From the NCBI GenBank assembly GCA_958296385.1, contig OY282494.1, positions 1,533,416-1,597,415 of the forward strand: 64,000 nt of DNA, in the 5' to 3' direction. The notes under the pieces were generated by a model. The model was not told where the DNA came from, made no database searches, and saw nothing but the letters and a program-made list of their open reading frames with translations. Shown here in pieces: positions 15,072 to 24,541 of this stretch (position 1 is the stretch's first letter; every line of letters begins with the position of its first letter). The DNA is from an uncultured Dehalococcoidia bacterium. GTDB taxonomy: Bacteria > Chloroflexota > Dehalococcoidia > Lucifugimonadales > UBA3495. Made by a program: the position numbers and the translations under genes.

Positions 15072-16748
15072 CTACCCCGCTGCCCACACCCGCCCGATGG
15101 CGGCGTCAATGCGGGCCTGCATCCGGGCGGCCAGGCGTTGGGCGTGGTTGACGGCGGTTTGCTCGGCCTCCAGGTCGGCTACGATGGCTTGCTGGGTTGC
15201 CAGCGGGGGTAGTGGGAGTGCGAACGTGCTGTACTGTTTGGCGTTGATATTATTGATTGTGCCGACTTTTGAATTTCTCGCTATCCACGATGTCCAGACG
15301 TCGGATTTGGTGACATAAAACACGTACTTGGGCAAGGCTTTGGCCCGGTCAATGCGGAAGCGGATAAGATAGCCGGCATACTGGTGTGGAATTGGCCGGT
15401 CTTGATGCAGGTAGGTACGTCCTACTGAGCCGGAGCGGGCAATAAGTAGGTCATCAGCCTCAAGGAAATACTGCTCGTCAATTTCCGATGGCGATACCGG
15501 GTCAATTTCTTTGAGTTCCCCGGTTTCGGTAATGTCCGTTATGCGGACGTAGCGGATTTTGCCGTCGAAGTCCGCTTTGCTGGCGGTTGAGCCGTACTTG
15601 GGCTTTTCTGAGGCAATTTCGCTGAATGTCTCGGTTGACCAATCAGGGTCAAAATCAATGCTGGGCCGCCAGTTGTCAACCACCGCACGCGCCCCGTCTA
15701 TCACCCGCTGATACGCCTCAATCTCCGCTACAATCTCCCGCTGTACTTCCAGCGGCGGCAGGGGGATTTCGATGTTGCCGATTTCTTTCAGACGCAGCGA
15801 GGGGTAGGCTTGCTCCGGCGTAATATCGCGGGCATCTACCCGGCACAGTAAGTTGTAGGCGTACTTGGGCAAAATCTGGGCCTCATCGCAGATGATGCAG
15901 GCCAGGTGGCTGGATACATAGGCCGCTGTGCTGGTGAGGGCACGGTGGTTGAGGAAAGTTGACGCCCCGCTTTTGGGGAAAAGAATCGTCCCCGGTGGCG
16001 ACAGCCGCAGGCGCAGTTCGTCAACGGCTTTCCGATTCACTTTGTCCGCCGTCGCCGCGAAATTGTCTGAGCGGTGCACCGCTCCAACATCCGAGGTGCG
16101 GATAAACGGAAACTCGCCGTCCTGGAAATACTCCACGCCTTGCGGAGCAGGATTGCCGGCAGCAATCTTGGCCACGGCGTCAAGCCGCACGTAGGGAAAC
16201 TCGGAATCACGCCGGCCGTTCTCCCGATACCGCTCCCCGCTCAGGTTGTATTCGCCGCCGTCGGCTAGGCGGTTTTTGCTTACTACTTGCCCCAGCGTCG
16301 GCGTAAAGTCGTCCAGCGTTGCGCCGGTTTGCAGGCGGCGCAGGTATTCGGCGATTTCGGCTTGGGCGGTTGGGAGGTCGTTGGTGGTGATGGGGCGGCG
16401 CTGGGCGCCCAGGTTGTAGCCGTCGTGCTGCACTTTGAAAAAGGCGATGCCGTCGGCTTTTTGCGCCAGCGACTTGTCCATAATCAGGATGGTCGTTTTG
16501 ACGCCGCTGTACGGCTGGAATACGCCGCCGGGCAGGGAGACGACGGCGACCAGGCAGTTCTGCACCAGCCGCCGGCGCAGCTGCTTGTAGGCGTTACCGC
16601 TCTGGAATATCACCCCCTCCAGCACGATGACGCCGGCCCGGCCGTCATCGTTCAGATGGCTGATGATGTAATCCACGAACAGCACTTCGGAGCGTTTGCT
16701 GCCGGTGGCAAAGCGCCGGTGCGGGCGGATGCCGCCTTTGGGCGACAT
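15072..16748 (-). CDS. Truncated HsdM C-terminus fused to HsdS specificity subunit
   Basis: 558 residues. Residues 1-135 match the part of type I methylase HsdM that follows the NPPF motif (SPKGGIRPHRRF, KRSEVLFVDYI, GVFQPYSGVKTTILIMD). SAM-binding motif I and NPPF itself are missing. Residues 165-350 and 375-545 are two HsdS target-recognition domains, each ending in an IPLPPLEVQ or LPLPPLATQ helix-start motif. The ATG at 16748 is separated from the TAA of the large methylase gene by one codon and is in the same frame. It cannot methylate alone. It may be a degraded gene, or a specificity module serving the upstream protein. Confidence 0.8.
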   Translation of the reverse strand: MSPKGGIRPHRRFATGSKRSEVLFVDYIISHLNDDGRAGVIVLEGVIFQSGNAYKQLRRRLVQNCLVAVVSLPGGVFQPYSGVKTTILIMDKSLAQKADGIAFFKVQHDGYNLGAQRRPITTNDLPTAQAEIAEYLRRLQTGATLDDFTPTLGQVVSKNRLADGGEYNLSGERYRENGRRDSEFPYVRLDAVAKIAAGNPAPQGVEYFQDGEFPFIRTSDVGAVHRSDNFAATADKVNRKAVDELRLRLSPPGTILFPKSGASTFLNHRALTSTAAYVSSHLACIICDEAQILPKYAYNLLCRVDARDITPEQAYPSLRLKEIGNIEIPLPPLEVQREIVAEIEAYQRVIDGARAVVDNWRPSIDFDPDWSTETFSEIASEKPKYGSTASKADFDGKIRYVRITDITETGELKEIDPVSPSEIDEQYFLEADDLLIARSGSVGRTYLHQDRPIPHQYAGYLIRFRIDRAKALPKYVFYVTKSDVWTSWIARNSKVGTINNINAKQYSTFALPLPPLATQQAIVADLEAEQTAVNHAQRLAARMQARIDAAIGRVWAAG

Positions 16749-16751
16749 AAA

Positions 16752-19742
16752 TTAGCTACCCGGACCAGTTTGCTTGGTGCCCACTACCGTCGGTTCGGCG
16801 CACCACTGGTTGCGCAGGATTGCCAACTGCTCAACCGCCGCATCGTCTAGGCTGAGCACTTCGGTGAGTAGCCGGCGGTCTAGTTCTTGCCGCACCGGGT
16901 CGCGGTAGGCTTCGTTGGCCGGGAGCATACGCTCGTTGCACAGGTCGTCGTAGATTTGGGAGGCGGCCTGTAGGCGGTTAGCGTCAAGCTTGGTGACGTC
17001 CAGCGTAGGGATATTGGGGATGGCGGTTACGGTAGTGCCGCCGCGCCCGCTCTGCGTCCTATTACTTGCCAGCCAGTAACTGATAAGGCCGAGTGTTCCG
17101 TTCAGCCAAGCGCAGGTAGCTTTCTCCATATTTGCCGTTGCCATTTTAATATTCGGCCAAGCCCGACCGCCGGCTGACTTTCTTTCGGTGAACGCTGCAC
17201 AGGTGGGATTAGAATTGAAACGACATTCTGCGCTGATGTGTAAGCTACTTACCAATTCCCATAGCCGATTGGCCTCGTTCTGCTTGCCACTCCTAATGGT
17301 GCCGGAATGATCAGGCGAAATAGCCATGCTATACTGATTGTCGCTGTCGCGGTTCCAAAGCATTGGCCATGTTGTTCCTGAGTTCGCTCCTTTCTGGCGT
17401 GTGTAGGTCGTTTCAAACGAGCGGTGCACCGGGCCAACATTGCCGATTTGTCCCATAGCCACTATCGGTATGGCCACGGGATTTTGACGCTGGGGCAGAA
17501 TGAGGCTGCCCTGGGCCATTTCCTCAGCGGCCTTTACCAAGTCCAAGTTAACAACTCGGGCAGTGGTCCATTTCCCCAATGGGTTAATATTTTCTAGCCG
17601 CACGGTGCCAACCGGGTTATCCCCGACGCACGTGGTAGTCCAAGTACCCGGATGAGTCACTTTGGCGATGGTCTGCCTGATGGCTTTGGCAGTTTCCTGA
17701 GCGGTCAATTTGTCTGCCGGGCGTTTCGACAAGTTGACGAAGTGCGCTAGTCGCTGGGGAGTTTCGTTTTCGGCGAGACGTCGGGCAATTATCATTACTT
17801 CGGCCAAATCGGTATCGGCAGAAAACGATGCGTCATTGTCTGCATTTTGAGCAATGCTAACAATGATGATGTCGTTGTAATTTTCTGCCAGTAGTCGGCG
17901 AAGTTTTTGCCAACTCCGTAAAATATCGCCGTCATAACTTCCCCCCAGCATAGTGGATATTGGCAGTATTAAAGCGATATGACCATTCGGTTTGACCATG
18001 TTGTCGGCGATGGCAGTGAAGTGTGAACCGAGCCCGGCATAGCCGTCGCTGATAGTGTCTTTACCGAGATGCGCGGTCTTTGTTTTCATCGCAGTTTGCT
18101 CTGCTTGTGATGTTCCAAACGCGGCAAAAGCGGGGTTGCCGGGCTTGGCGTGGTCAGCAGCGTGATTGGTGGGCGTGGTGAAGGGCGGGTTCATTATCAC
18201 GAGACTCTGGCTCTGAGGACTCATTTCCACTTCAATAGCCTTGCGTTCCTGCGTTGCACCCAGCGCCATCTGCTCGTTCAGCGGCAGCACTGCCTGATGC
18301 AAGCTAGCGTTAACATCGAGCAGTTCCAACGACCCAATGTCAACGATGGGTATGCCCTTGTTGTCGAACTCCCCGGTGCCGCCGAATGGATACAGGATAT
18401 TGCGGGTTCCGGTGTACTGCTCTCTGGGTGCTACGGACGACAGTAGGGACGAAGTGAGATGGACAGCGGCCGGCATTATGTCGCAGGCAGTGAGGCTGTT
18501 TTCCATCATATAGGCGTGGAGGATGTCAGGGTCGTTGCCGTGGCTACGGTGTAGTTCCCGCGCGCGCTGGTAAGCGGCTAGAACCAAGCCGCCGGTGCCG
18601 CAGGCATAGTCGGCGATGCGGTAATTTTTTAGCGTCTCCGGGTTGCTCCAGTCCAGGTCGGTAGGTATAGACAGATAAGCGGCCAGTGTGGTGGATTCGG
18701 GCCGGGTGTAGTAAGTTGCTAGGGTTTGCCGGTCGGCAATCAGTCTTTGGAACACCGTACCGGCTACGTCGTTTTGCTTGACGGCGTCCTGTATGGCATT
18801 GGCGGTGGTTGACATACTGGCGATAGCCCCAACCGCCGCCGGGGCTGGGATTAGCAATAGCAATTGCCGGGCGATGTGAAAGATAGGCCAATAGTTGATG
18901 CTAAGGATATTGTCCCATTCCGCAAGTACCGCCGCTTTGGTCAGGCGATTGCCGGGCGTGTCGGCTTGTACTCGTTCCAAATCCCGGATTCCCCGGTAGC
19001 CGGCCAAGTTCTGCTGGTAGGCCAGGGCATTGATGATGATAGCGGCACACATTTTAGCCGTTTGCTCGCGGGCGTTCTGGTCGGCCCTTTCCTGCTTCAA
19101 CTCTGCCGGTGTAGTAAGGGCTTTGGTAGGATAAACTGGCCACGGCTGCCGCAATGTCGTTCCGATGTTCTCGCCGACGTTGGAACCTTCCGCGCAAGCG
19201 AGTATCAGTTTGGCGGCGTCCTCTACGCCCCGCTCAAAAGCGGTGGTAGCCGCGTCAATAGCATCTTGGGGTTGGGCCGCCGGCCGGATGAAGTCAACCA
19301 GGTCGCGAATGTCTCCAGAGATAAACCCATTCTCCGGGAATCGAGTATGCTGTCCAGCAGTGCCTTGATAAACGGCGTACTCAATCTGATGGCCGTTTTG
19401 TAGCATCCTCTCGGCATCAGCCCCAGTAGAACACTGGTGCAGCTCATCCGTGGCCCGTATGGCGATGACGGTAGCAACCTTGCCGGTAGCGTTGGCTACT
19501 GACGGGTTGAGTTCCCGCCCGATGCTTTTCATGCAGTCGTCGGCTACGGTTGCAGCCGGCGGGTACTCAACTTCCAGCACTACGGGCGGGCCATCCGTGC
19601 GGGTAATCAGCACGTCCGGTTTGGTAGTCCGTCCCCGGAAGGCTCCCCGAAGCTCTTCCATAGCTTGCCAACCAGCCGATTTGGTCAGCTTGTTAATGAC
19701 GCTGGCAATGCGCCCGTTCAGTTGCGGTTCTTCCAGTGGCAT
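16752..19742 (-). CDS. Large N6-adenine methylase with nuclease-like N-terminal domain
   Basis: 996 residues from the ATG at 19742, preceded by AAGGAG; a TTG at 19808 would add 22 residues. The N-terminus has KPDVLIT and PVVLEVEY (Asp43, Glu57/59), which could be a PD-(D/E)XK-type nuclease site without an obvious Lys. The methylase core shows ADYACGTGGLVLAAY (377-391, motif I) and LVIMNPPF (514-521, motif IV). The C-terminal half resembles target-recognition and helical regions of type IIG or type I enzymes. It is followed in frame, after one stop codon, by the HsdM/HsdS remnant. Probably a restriction-modification or defence protein; the sequence specificity is unknown. Confidence 0.82.
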   Translation of the reverse strand: MPLEEPQLNGRIASVINKLTKSAGWQAMEELRGAFRGRTTKPDVLITRTDGPPVVLEVEYPPAATVADDCMKSIGRELNPSVANATGKVATVIAIRATDELHQCSTGADAERMLQNGHQIEYAVYQGTAGQHTRFPENGFISGDIRDLVDFIRPAAQPQDAIDAATTAFERGVEDAAKLILACAEGSNVGENIGTTLRQPWPVYPTKALTTPAELKQERADQNAREQTAKMCAAIIINALAYQQNLAGYRGIRDLERVQADTPGNRLTKAAVLAEWDNILSINYWPIFHIARQLLLLIPAPAAVGAIASMSTTANAIQDAVKQNDVAGTVFQRLIADRQTLATYYTRPESTTLAAYLSIPTDLDWSNPETLKNYRIADYACGTGGLVLAAYQRARELHRSHGNDPDILHAYMMENSLTACDIMPAAVHLTSSLLSSVAPREQYTGTRNILYPFGGTGEFDNKGIPIVDIGSLELLDVNASLHQAVLPLNEQMALGATQERKAIEVEMSPQSQSLVIMNPPFTTPTNHAADHAKPGNPAFAAFGTSQAEQTAMKTKTAHLGKDTISDGYAGLGSHFTAIADNMVKPNGHIALILPISTMLGGSYDGDILRSWQKLRRLLAENYNDIIIVSIAQNADNDASFSADTDLAEVMIIARRLAENETPQRLAHFVNLSKRPADKLTAQETAKAIRQTIAKVTHPGTWTTTCVGDNPVGTVRLENINPLGKWTTARVVNLDLVKAAEEMAQGSLILPQRQNPVAIPIVAMGQIGNVGPVHRSFETTYTRQKGANSGTTWPMLWNRDSDNQYSMAISPDHSGTIRSGKQNEANRLWELVSSLHISAECRFNSNPTCAAFTERKSAGGRAWPNIKMATANMEKATCAWLNGTLGLISYWLASNRTQSGRGGTTVTAIPNIPTLDVTKLDANRLQAASQIYDDLCNERMLPANEAYRDPVRQELDRRLLTEVLSLDDAAVEQLAILRNQWCAEPTVVGTKQTGPGS

Positions 19743-19829
19743 TTGGGTATGCTCCTTGCTATTTCCGGTACGGACCAGATGATAGTATGTCGCGATTGCC
19801 AGCGTCAATTTGCAAGTGTCACTGCTTTT

Positions 19830-20795
19830 CTAATCCCCCGGCACCAGGGGCATTACTTCCCGGGCGAATTGTTCCATGGCTTCTTGCTGTTCGTTGGGGG
19901 TGGTGGCGGGGAAGGTTAGGATGAAGTGGGTTACGCCCAGGTCCTGGTATTGGCGGAGGTCGGCGGCGATTTGCTCGGGGCGGCCGGATACCAGGCGGCG
20001 GTTGGCGTTGGCGTTGGCGTCGGGGGTGTTTTGGAAGGTGCAGTCGGTGCTGAATACCAGGTCGACGGCGTTCTCGGGGCGGCCGGCTCTGGCGCTGATG
20101 CGGCGGAGGCGGGCGATTTTCTCGGAGAGTTCCTCGGGCTCCAGGATGGCCGGCGGGCGCAGGCCAATGGGCATCCAGCCGTCGCCCAGCGTGGCGGCGC
20201 GGCGGATGGCCGGGTTGGTGTGGCCGCCAATCCAGATGGGCGGGTGCGGCTTTTGCACCGGCTTGGGCAGAAAGCCGACGCCGCTGACGTCGTAGTGCCG
20301 GCCGTGAAACTCCGGGGTGTCGGACGTCCACAGCTCTTTAAAGATTTGGATGTACTCGTTGGTAACCTCGCCGCGCTGGGCGTAGGTGTCCAGTCCCATG
20401 GCCTGGAACTCCTCCTCCATCCAGCCTACGCCGGCGCCCAGAATCAGCCGGCCGCCGCTGAGCACGTCCAGCGTGGCCAGTATCTTGGCGGTAAGCACGG
20501 GGTTGCGGTAGGGCAGGATTAGCACGTGGGTGCCCAGGCGCACGCGGGTGGTGCAGCCGGCGAGGAAGTTGAGGGCGGCCAGCGGTTCAAGGTAGGTGTT
20601 GTCGCGCTGGAAAGGCGCCACGCCGTCGGCGGCGTAAGGGTAGAAAGAATCCACCTCGTGAGGAATCACGATATGGTCGCTCACCCACACGTGGTCAAAG
20701 GACAAGTCCTCGGCGCGCTGGGCCAGGCGGCGCATATTGTCGGGCGAAGCCATCTGCCCCCGGCTGGGCAGCGAGCATCCAAAAGTGACGGGCAT
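19830..20795 (-). CDS. LLM class F420-dependent oxidoreductase
   Basis: 321 residues from the ATG at 20795, preceded by AGGAGG; the much longer open frame to 21161 is non-coding extension. The N-terminal MPVTFGCSLPSRG and VWVSDHIVIP are typical of the luciferase-like monooxygenase fold. 'YLEPLAALNFLAGCTTRVRLGTHVLILPYRNP' and 'LILGAGVGWMEEEFQAMG' are hallmarks of the F420-dependent subgroup, which includes N5,N10-methylene-H4MPT reductase-like enzymes. The C-terminus has 'HFILTFPA'. A flavin or F420 cofactor is inferred from the family; the substrate is unknown. Confidence 0.9.
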   Translation of the reverse strand: MPVTFGCSLPSRGQMASPDNMRRLAQRAEDLSFDHVWVSDHIVIPHEVDSFYPYAADGVAPFQRDNTYLEPLAALNFLAGCTTRVRLGTHVLILPYRNPVLTAKILATLDVLSGGRLILGAGVGWMEEEFQAMGLDTYAQRGEVTNEYIQIFKELWTSDTPEFHGRHYDVSGVGFLPKPVQKPHPPIWIGGHTNPAIRRAATLGDGWMPIGLRPPAILEPEELSEKIARLRRISARAGRPENAVDLVFSTDCTFQNTPDANANANRRLVSGRPEQIAADLRQYQDLGVTHFILTFPATTPNEQQEAMEQFAREVMPLVPGD

Positions 20796-20895
20796 GAGAT
20801 TGCCTCCTGCGAAAACGGTGTGCATCAGATTGGGGTTTTCGGGTGATGCTATACTACCGGCAAGACCGCCGCAAGCAAGGCCGGAGCCGCTGACT

Positions 20896-21348
20896 ATGCC
20901 CCCACTAATCCGCCGGCAATCCCCCGAACGCCGGGATACCGCAATCCGCCGGCACTTGCCCAAAGCCCGCGAATACTGGTCAAAATGGCCGGCATACCTG
21001 GCCGATGACGACCTGTGCCAAGCCGGCGAAAAGGCGTGGGGCGCAGTAGCGCAGCTTACCAAAGCGGTAGCCGCGCATCGGGGCTGGCAGCACTCTGACC
21101 ACGACAAGATACGGGAAGTGATTCGCGCCATCGCTAACGAATCGGCAGATGGTACACGCATCGCGCGCGGGCTGATGGCGTCGGAAATGCTGCGCGGCGA
21201 TTTCTACGAGATTTGTCTGGACGACCGCGAGACCCGTATCGCCATTGATGACGTCCGGCTTTTGCTGGCGGAACTGTGGGCGCAGCTACCGGACGAGTAC
21301 ACCGGCGGCATTCCGTTTGACCTTTGGGCGTCGGGCGGCGACAATTGA
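20896..21348 (+). CDS. PaREP1/HEPN-like family protein
   Basis: 150 residues from the ATG at 20896. The helical pattern HLPKAREYW....YLADDDLCQAGEKAWGAVAQLTKAVAAHRGW resembles the PaREP1 (DUF1886) family, a HEPN-type all-helical fold first seen as a repeated family in Pyrobaculum. No Rx4-6H RNase motif is seen, so it is likely not an active HEPN RNase. The stop is 3 bp before the mnmA start, so the two genes are co-transcribed. The function is unknown; it may be a helper or nucleotide-binding partner. Confidence 0.65.
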   Translation: MPPLIRRQSPERRDTAIRRHLPKAREYWSKWPAYLADDDLCQAGEKAWGAVAQLTKAVAAHRGWQHSDHDKIREVIRAIANESADGTRIARGLMASEMLRGDFYEICLDDRETRIAIDDVRLLLAELWAQLPDEYTGGIPFDLWASGGDN

Positions 21349-21351
21349 CGT

Positions 21352-22521
21352 ATGACTGCTACTGCTATCTCTGACAACCTTTTGACTGATAATCTCCCGT
21401 CCCGCCGCGTCGTGGTTGCGATGAGCGGGGGGGTTGATTCGTCGGTGGCGGCGCTGCTGCTGCGACGGCAGGGGTATGATGTCATCGGCGTGACGATGAA
21501 GCTGTACGACATCGACCAGGCGGAACTGCCCGACTACTATCGGGGCTGCTGCACCGTTGACGACGTGGAGGACGCCCGCGCCGTTTGCCGTATTCTCGGC
21601 GTGCCGCATTACGTGCTGAACGTGCAGCAGGAGTTTCGCACGTTTGTCATTGATTATTTTCGCGCTGAGTACGCCAGCGGGCGCACCCCGCATCCGTGTA
21701 TCGCGTGCAACGACAAGATAAAGTTCAGCTTTCTGGCCCGGCGCGCGCAGCTGATGCAGGCTACTCACGTCGCTACCGGCCATTACGCCCGCATTGCGCC
21801 GGACGGCGGCGGCGGCTGGGAGCTGCGGCGCGGTGCGGATGCCGACAAGGATCAGTCTTACGTGCTGTTCGGGATGCGGCAGGAGCAGCTGGCCGCTACG
21901 CTGCTGCCGGTGGGCGGCTATCCCAAAGCGCAGATTCGCCAGCTGGCCGCCGATGCCGGCTTTCCTAACGCCGACAAGCCGGACAGCCAGGACATCTGCT
22001 TTATTCCTACCGGGGATTATCGGGAGTTCTTGCGGGAGCGTTCCGACGGCAGCCCCGGCGACATCGTGGACGCCGCCGGCAACGTGCTGGGGCGGCACGA
22101 CGGCATCCAGTATTTTACGGTGGGGCAGCGGCGCGGCCTGGGCATCTCCGGCGGCCCGCCCCGTTTCGTCATCCGGCTGGAACCGGACACCCGCAGCGTG
22201 GTCGTCGGCTCGGAGCAAGACCTATACCGGGATACCCTGTACGCCAATCCGGTGTCGTGGGTGGCCGGCGTTCCTCCGGCCGATACGATGGCGGTCACCG
22301 TAAAGATTCGCTACAAGTTTGCCGAGGCGCCGGCAACGGTAACGGCGGCCGGCGGCGGGGCGCTGGTGCGTTTTGACGAACCGCAGCGGGCCATCACGCC
22401 CGGCCAGGCGGCGGTATTCTATCGGGGCGATACGGTGCTGGGCGGCGGCCCCATCGCCGGCCACGAACTGCCCGCCGATACTCCCGCCGACGCAAGCAAC
22501 GCCGTTCCGGTCAATGCCTGA
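21352..22521 (+). CDS. mnmA: tRNA-specific 2-thiouridylase MnmA
   Basis: 389 residues, slightly long for MnmA. The PP-loop SGGVDSS (25-31) binds ATP. Catalytic Cys residues lie in HPCIACNDKIKF (Cys116/119 region) and QDICFIPTGDY near 217. MnmA adenylates U34 of tRNA Lys/Glu/Gln and transfers sulfur to give 2-thiouridine, so the tRNA-Gln(TTG) elsewhere in the window is one of its expected substrates. The C-terminal beta-barrel has 'VGQRRGLGISGG'. It overlaps rnhB by 8 bp and begins a translation-linked cluster mnmA-rnhB-yraN. Confidence 0.96.
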   Translation: MTATAISDNLLTDNLPSRRVVVAMSGGVDSSVAALLLRRQGYDVIGVTMKLYDIDQAELPDYYRGCCTVDDVEDARAVCRILGVPHYVLNVQQEFRTFVIDYFRAEYASGRTPHPCIACNDKIKFSFLARRAQLMQATHVATGHYARIAPDGGGGWELRRGADADKDQSYVLFGMRQEQLAATLLPVGGYPKAQIRQLAADAGFPNADKPDSQDICFIPTGDYREFLRERSDGSPGDIVDAAGNVLGRHDGIQYFTVGQRRGLGISGGPPRFVIRLEPDTRSVVVGSEQDLYRDTLYANPVSWVAGVPPADTMAVTVKIRYKFAEAPATVTAAGGGALVRFDEPQRAITPGQAAVFYRGDTVLGGGPIAGHELPADTPADASNAVPVNA

Positions 22522-23140
22522 CCTGTCGCTGGAGGCGGCGTTCCGCACCGAGGGCTATCGTCTGGTGGCCGGCGTGGACGAGGCCGGACGGGGGCCGCTG
22601 GCCGGGCCGGTGGCGGCCGCCGCCGTCATCCTGCCGCCGGACTTGACCGGCGCCGAGGAATGGCTGAACGGCATCGACGACAGCAAACGCCTCACCCCGG
22701 CGCGACGGGAAACCGCCGCCGCCGGCATCAAACGGCACGCGCTGGCCTGGGCGGTAAGTCAGATTGCGCCCGGCGAGATTGACCGCATCGGCATCGGCGC
22801 GGCGGCGCTTAAGGCGATGCTGGACGCGGTGTCTGCGCTGCGGCCGGCGCCCGATGCGCTGCTGCTGGACTGGATTCACGTCACGTGCTGCCCGCTGCCC
22901 TACCGAACCATCGTCAAGGGCGATGCCAAGTCGCTGTCCATCGCCGCCGCCAGCATCCTGGCCAAAGTCGCCCGCGATGCGGAGATGCGCCAGGCCGACG
23001 TTTGCTATCCCGGATACGGGTTTGCCCGGCACAAAGGCTACGCCACCGCGCAGCACATCCGCAGCCTGTCGGAGCGCGGGCCAACGCCGCTGCACCGCCG
23101 CTCGTTCCGCCCCCTGCGCCAGTCCCATCTGCCGGAATAG
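22514..23140 (+). CDS. rnhB: Ribonuclease HII
   Basis: 208 residues from the ATG at 22514, inside the end of mnmA (overlap 8 bp); the longer frame from 22373 is a shadow. GVDEAGRGPLAGPV holds Asp22-Glu23 of the DEDD active site and the GRG motif that recognises the RNA-DNA junction. Other family blocks are 'IDDSKRLTPARRE', 'LLDWIHV' and the Ala/Lys-rich 'KGDAKSLSIAAASILAKVARD'. RNase HII removes single ribonucleotides and RNA primers from DNA. Confidence 0.96.
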   Translation: MPDLSLEAAFRTEGYRLVAGVDEAGRGPLAGPVAAAAVILPPDLTGAEEWLNGIDDSKRLTPARRETAAAGIKRHALAWAVSQIAPGEIDRIGIGAAALKAMLDAVSALRPAPDALLLDWIHVTCCPLPYRTIVKGDAKSLSIAAASILAKVARDAEMRQADVCYPGYGFARHKGYATAQHIRSLSERGPTPLHRRSFRPLRQSHLPE

Positions 23141-23145
23141 CCGCG

Positions 23146-23556
23146 ATGCCGGAGGATGTTCCCGCAGATATTCCCGCCGGGGATTACCTTTCGCCGCAGC
23201 AGATTGGCCGCATTGGAGAGCAGCTGGCCCGCGCGCACCTGGAGGCCAAAGGCTGCCGCATCGTGGCGTCCAACTACCGCTGCCGCTGGGGGGAGGTTGA
23301 CCTGATTGCCCGCGCCGGGGCGGTTTGGGCGTTTGTGGAGGTGCGCACCCGCCGCAGCAACGCCTACGGCGGGCCGGAGGAATCAATAACGGCCGGCAAG
23401 CTGGAGCGGCTTGCAATGGCGGCGCAGGACTTTTTGGACAAGCATACGGCGGCATCGTCCGATACGGAATGGCGCATTGACCTGGTGGCGATACGGCTGG
23501 GGCCGGGGCGGCGGGTTTTGAGCATCCGCCATCTGCCCAACATTGCCGAGGGGTAG
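23146..23556 (+). CDS. YraN family (UPF0102) endonuclease-like protein
   Basis: 136 residues from the ATG at 23146, five bases after rnhB ends. IGRIGEQLARAHLEAKGCRIVASNYR is the family N-terminus. WGEVDLIAR and VWAFVEVRTRR give the E...D...ExR/K pattern of the PD-(D/E)XK nuclease fold. yraN next to rnhB is a widely conserved arrangement. The precise role is unsettled; a link to Holliday-junction or DNA repair processing has been proposed from its fold. Confidence 0.93.
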   Translation: MPEDVPADIPAGDYLSPQQIGRIGEQLARAHLEAKGCRIVASNYRCRWGEVDLIARAGAVWAFVEVRTRRSNAYGGPEESITAGKLERLAMAAQDFLDKHTAASSDTEWRIDLVAIRLGPGRRVLSIRHLPNIAEG

Positions 23557-23623
23557 GCGGCAACGGATGCTATAATCCCCAACACCGTCGCCGACGCGCA
23601 ACCGCCCAACCGCGAGGCCCGCT

Positions 23624-24493
23624 ATGACTACCAAACCCGCAGCGCAACCCCATACGGCCGGCGTAAGCCATCGCCTGACTTACCTGCCGGACCCGCCCCG
23701 GTACATTGACGCTATGCCGCGGGCGCCGCACATCCATCGAACTTATATGGTGCTGGAACACCACTTCCGCTTCCAGCCCGACGTTCTGGTTGGGTCTGGC
23801 GGCTACCTCTGCTACGACGCCCGAAACGTCAGCCGTTCGCCCTACCCCGATTGCATGGTTGCTTTCGGCCTAGCGGTGCCGCCGGGCGAAATCGTGGAGG
23901 CCAACGGCTATACCATCAGCGAAGTCGGCAAGCCGCCCGAATTTGTGCTGGAAGTGGCATCAAGCAGCATGGGCCCGCAGGATTACATCGTCAAGCGGAA
24001 AATCTACGCCAGCTATGGGGTGCAGGAATACTGGCGCTTTGACTACACCGGCGGGCGCTACCACGCTACGGCCCTGGCCGGCGACCGGCTGGTCAACGGG
24101 CAAAATGGGGAAAATGGGCAATACGAGCCAATCCCGATGGCCACCGAAACCGACGGCATCCTACGGGGTTACAGCGCAATGCTGGATTTGGAACTGCGCA
24201 TACGCAACGGAGAACTGCGTTTCTGGGATCCCAAAACGGGCGAATATCTGCTCAACTTGACGGAAGTCAAAGACCAGATTACGAAAATGGAAGCCCAGAT
24301 TATGGAGATCAAAGCCCAGACTGAATTAATCAATGCTCAACGCGATACGGCGGCGGCTCAGCGCGATGCGGCCGCCACCGAGCGTGATGCGATGGCGGCC
24401 GCGCGCGATACGGTCTATGCCAATCGCGATGCGGCCCTGGAGCGCATACGGCAACTGGAGGCGGAATTGCGCCGCCGGCAGTCGGAAAGCTAA
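23624..24493 (+). CDS. Uma2 family protein with C-terminal coiled coil, copy 1
   Basis: 289 residues. The Uma2/DUF820 core spans about 40-195: SPYPDCMVAFGLAVPPGE, PPEFVLEVASSSMG and GVQEYWRFDYTGG, the last matching 'GVREYWLVDP' of the family. After residue 205 comes a long Gln/Ala/Arg/Asp coiled coil (IMEIKAQTELINAQ, then QRDTAAAQRDAAATERDAM). Such tails probably make multimers. The leader TAATCCCCAACACCGTCG is repeated in front of the next gene, so the duplication includes the 5' region. It is a different subgroup from the Uma2 pair at 0.8-2.3 kb, which lacks the tail. Confidence 0.86.
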   Translation: MTTKPAAQPHTAGVSHRLTYLPDPPRYIDAMPRAPHIHRTYMVLEHHFRFQPDVLVGSGGYLCYDARNVSRSPYPDCMVAFGLAVPPGEIVEANGYTISEVGKPPEFVLEVASSSMGPQDYIVKRKIYASYGVQEYWRFDYTGGRYHATALAGDRLVNGQNGENGQYEPIPMATETDGILRGYSAMLDLELRIRNGELRFWDPKTGEYLLNLTEVKDQITKMEAQIMEIKAQTELINAQRDTAAAQRDAAATERDAMAAARDTVYANRDAALERIRQLEAELRRRQSES

Positions 24494-24541
24494 TCCCCAA
24501 CACCGTCGTCGCCGCGCAACCGCCTATCAGCGAGGCCCGCT

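Noticed and set aside
20798-21161. N-terminal extension of the LLM oxidoreductase
   Set aside because: The extension has no similarity to the family and a strong AGGAGG precedes the internal ATG at 20795.
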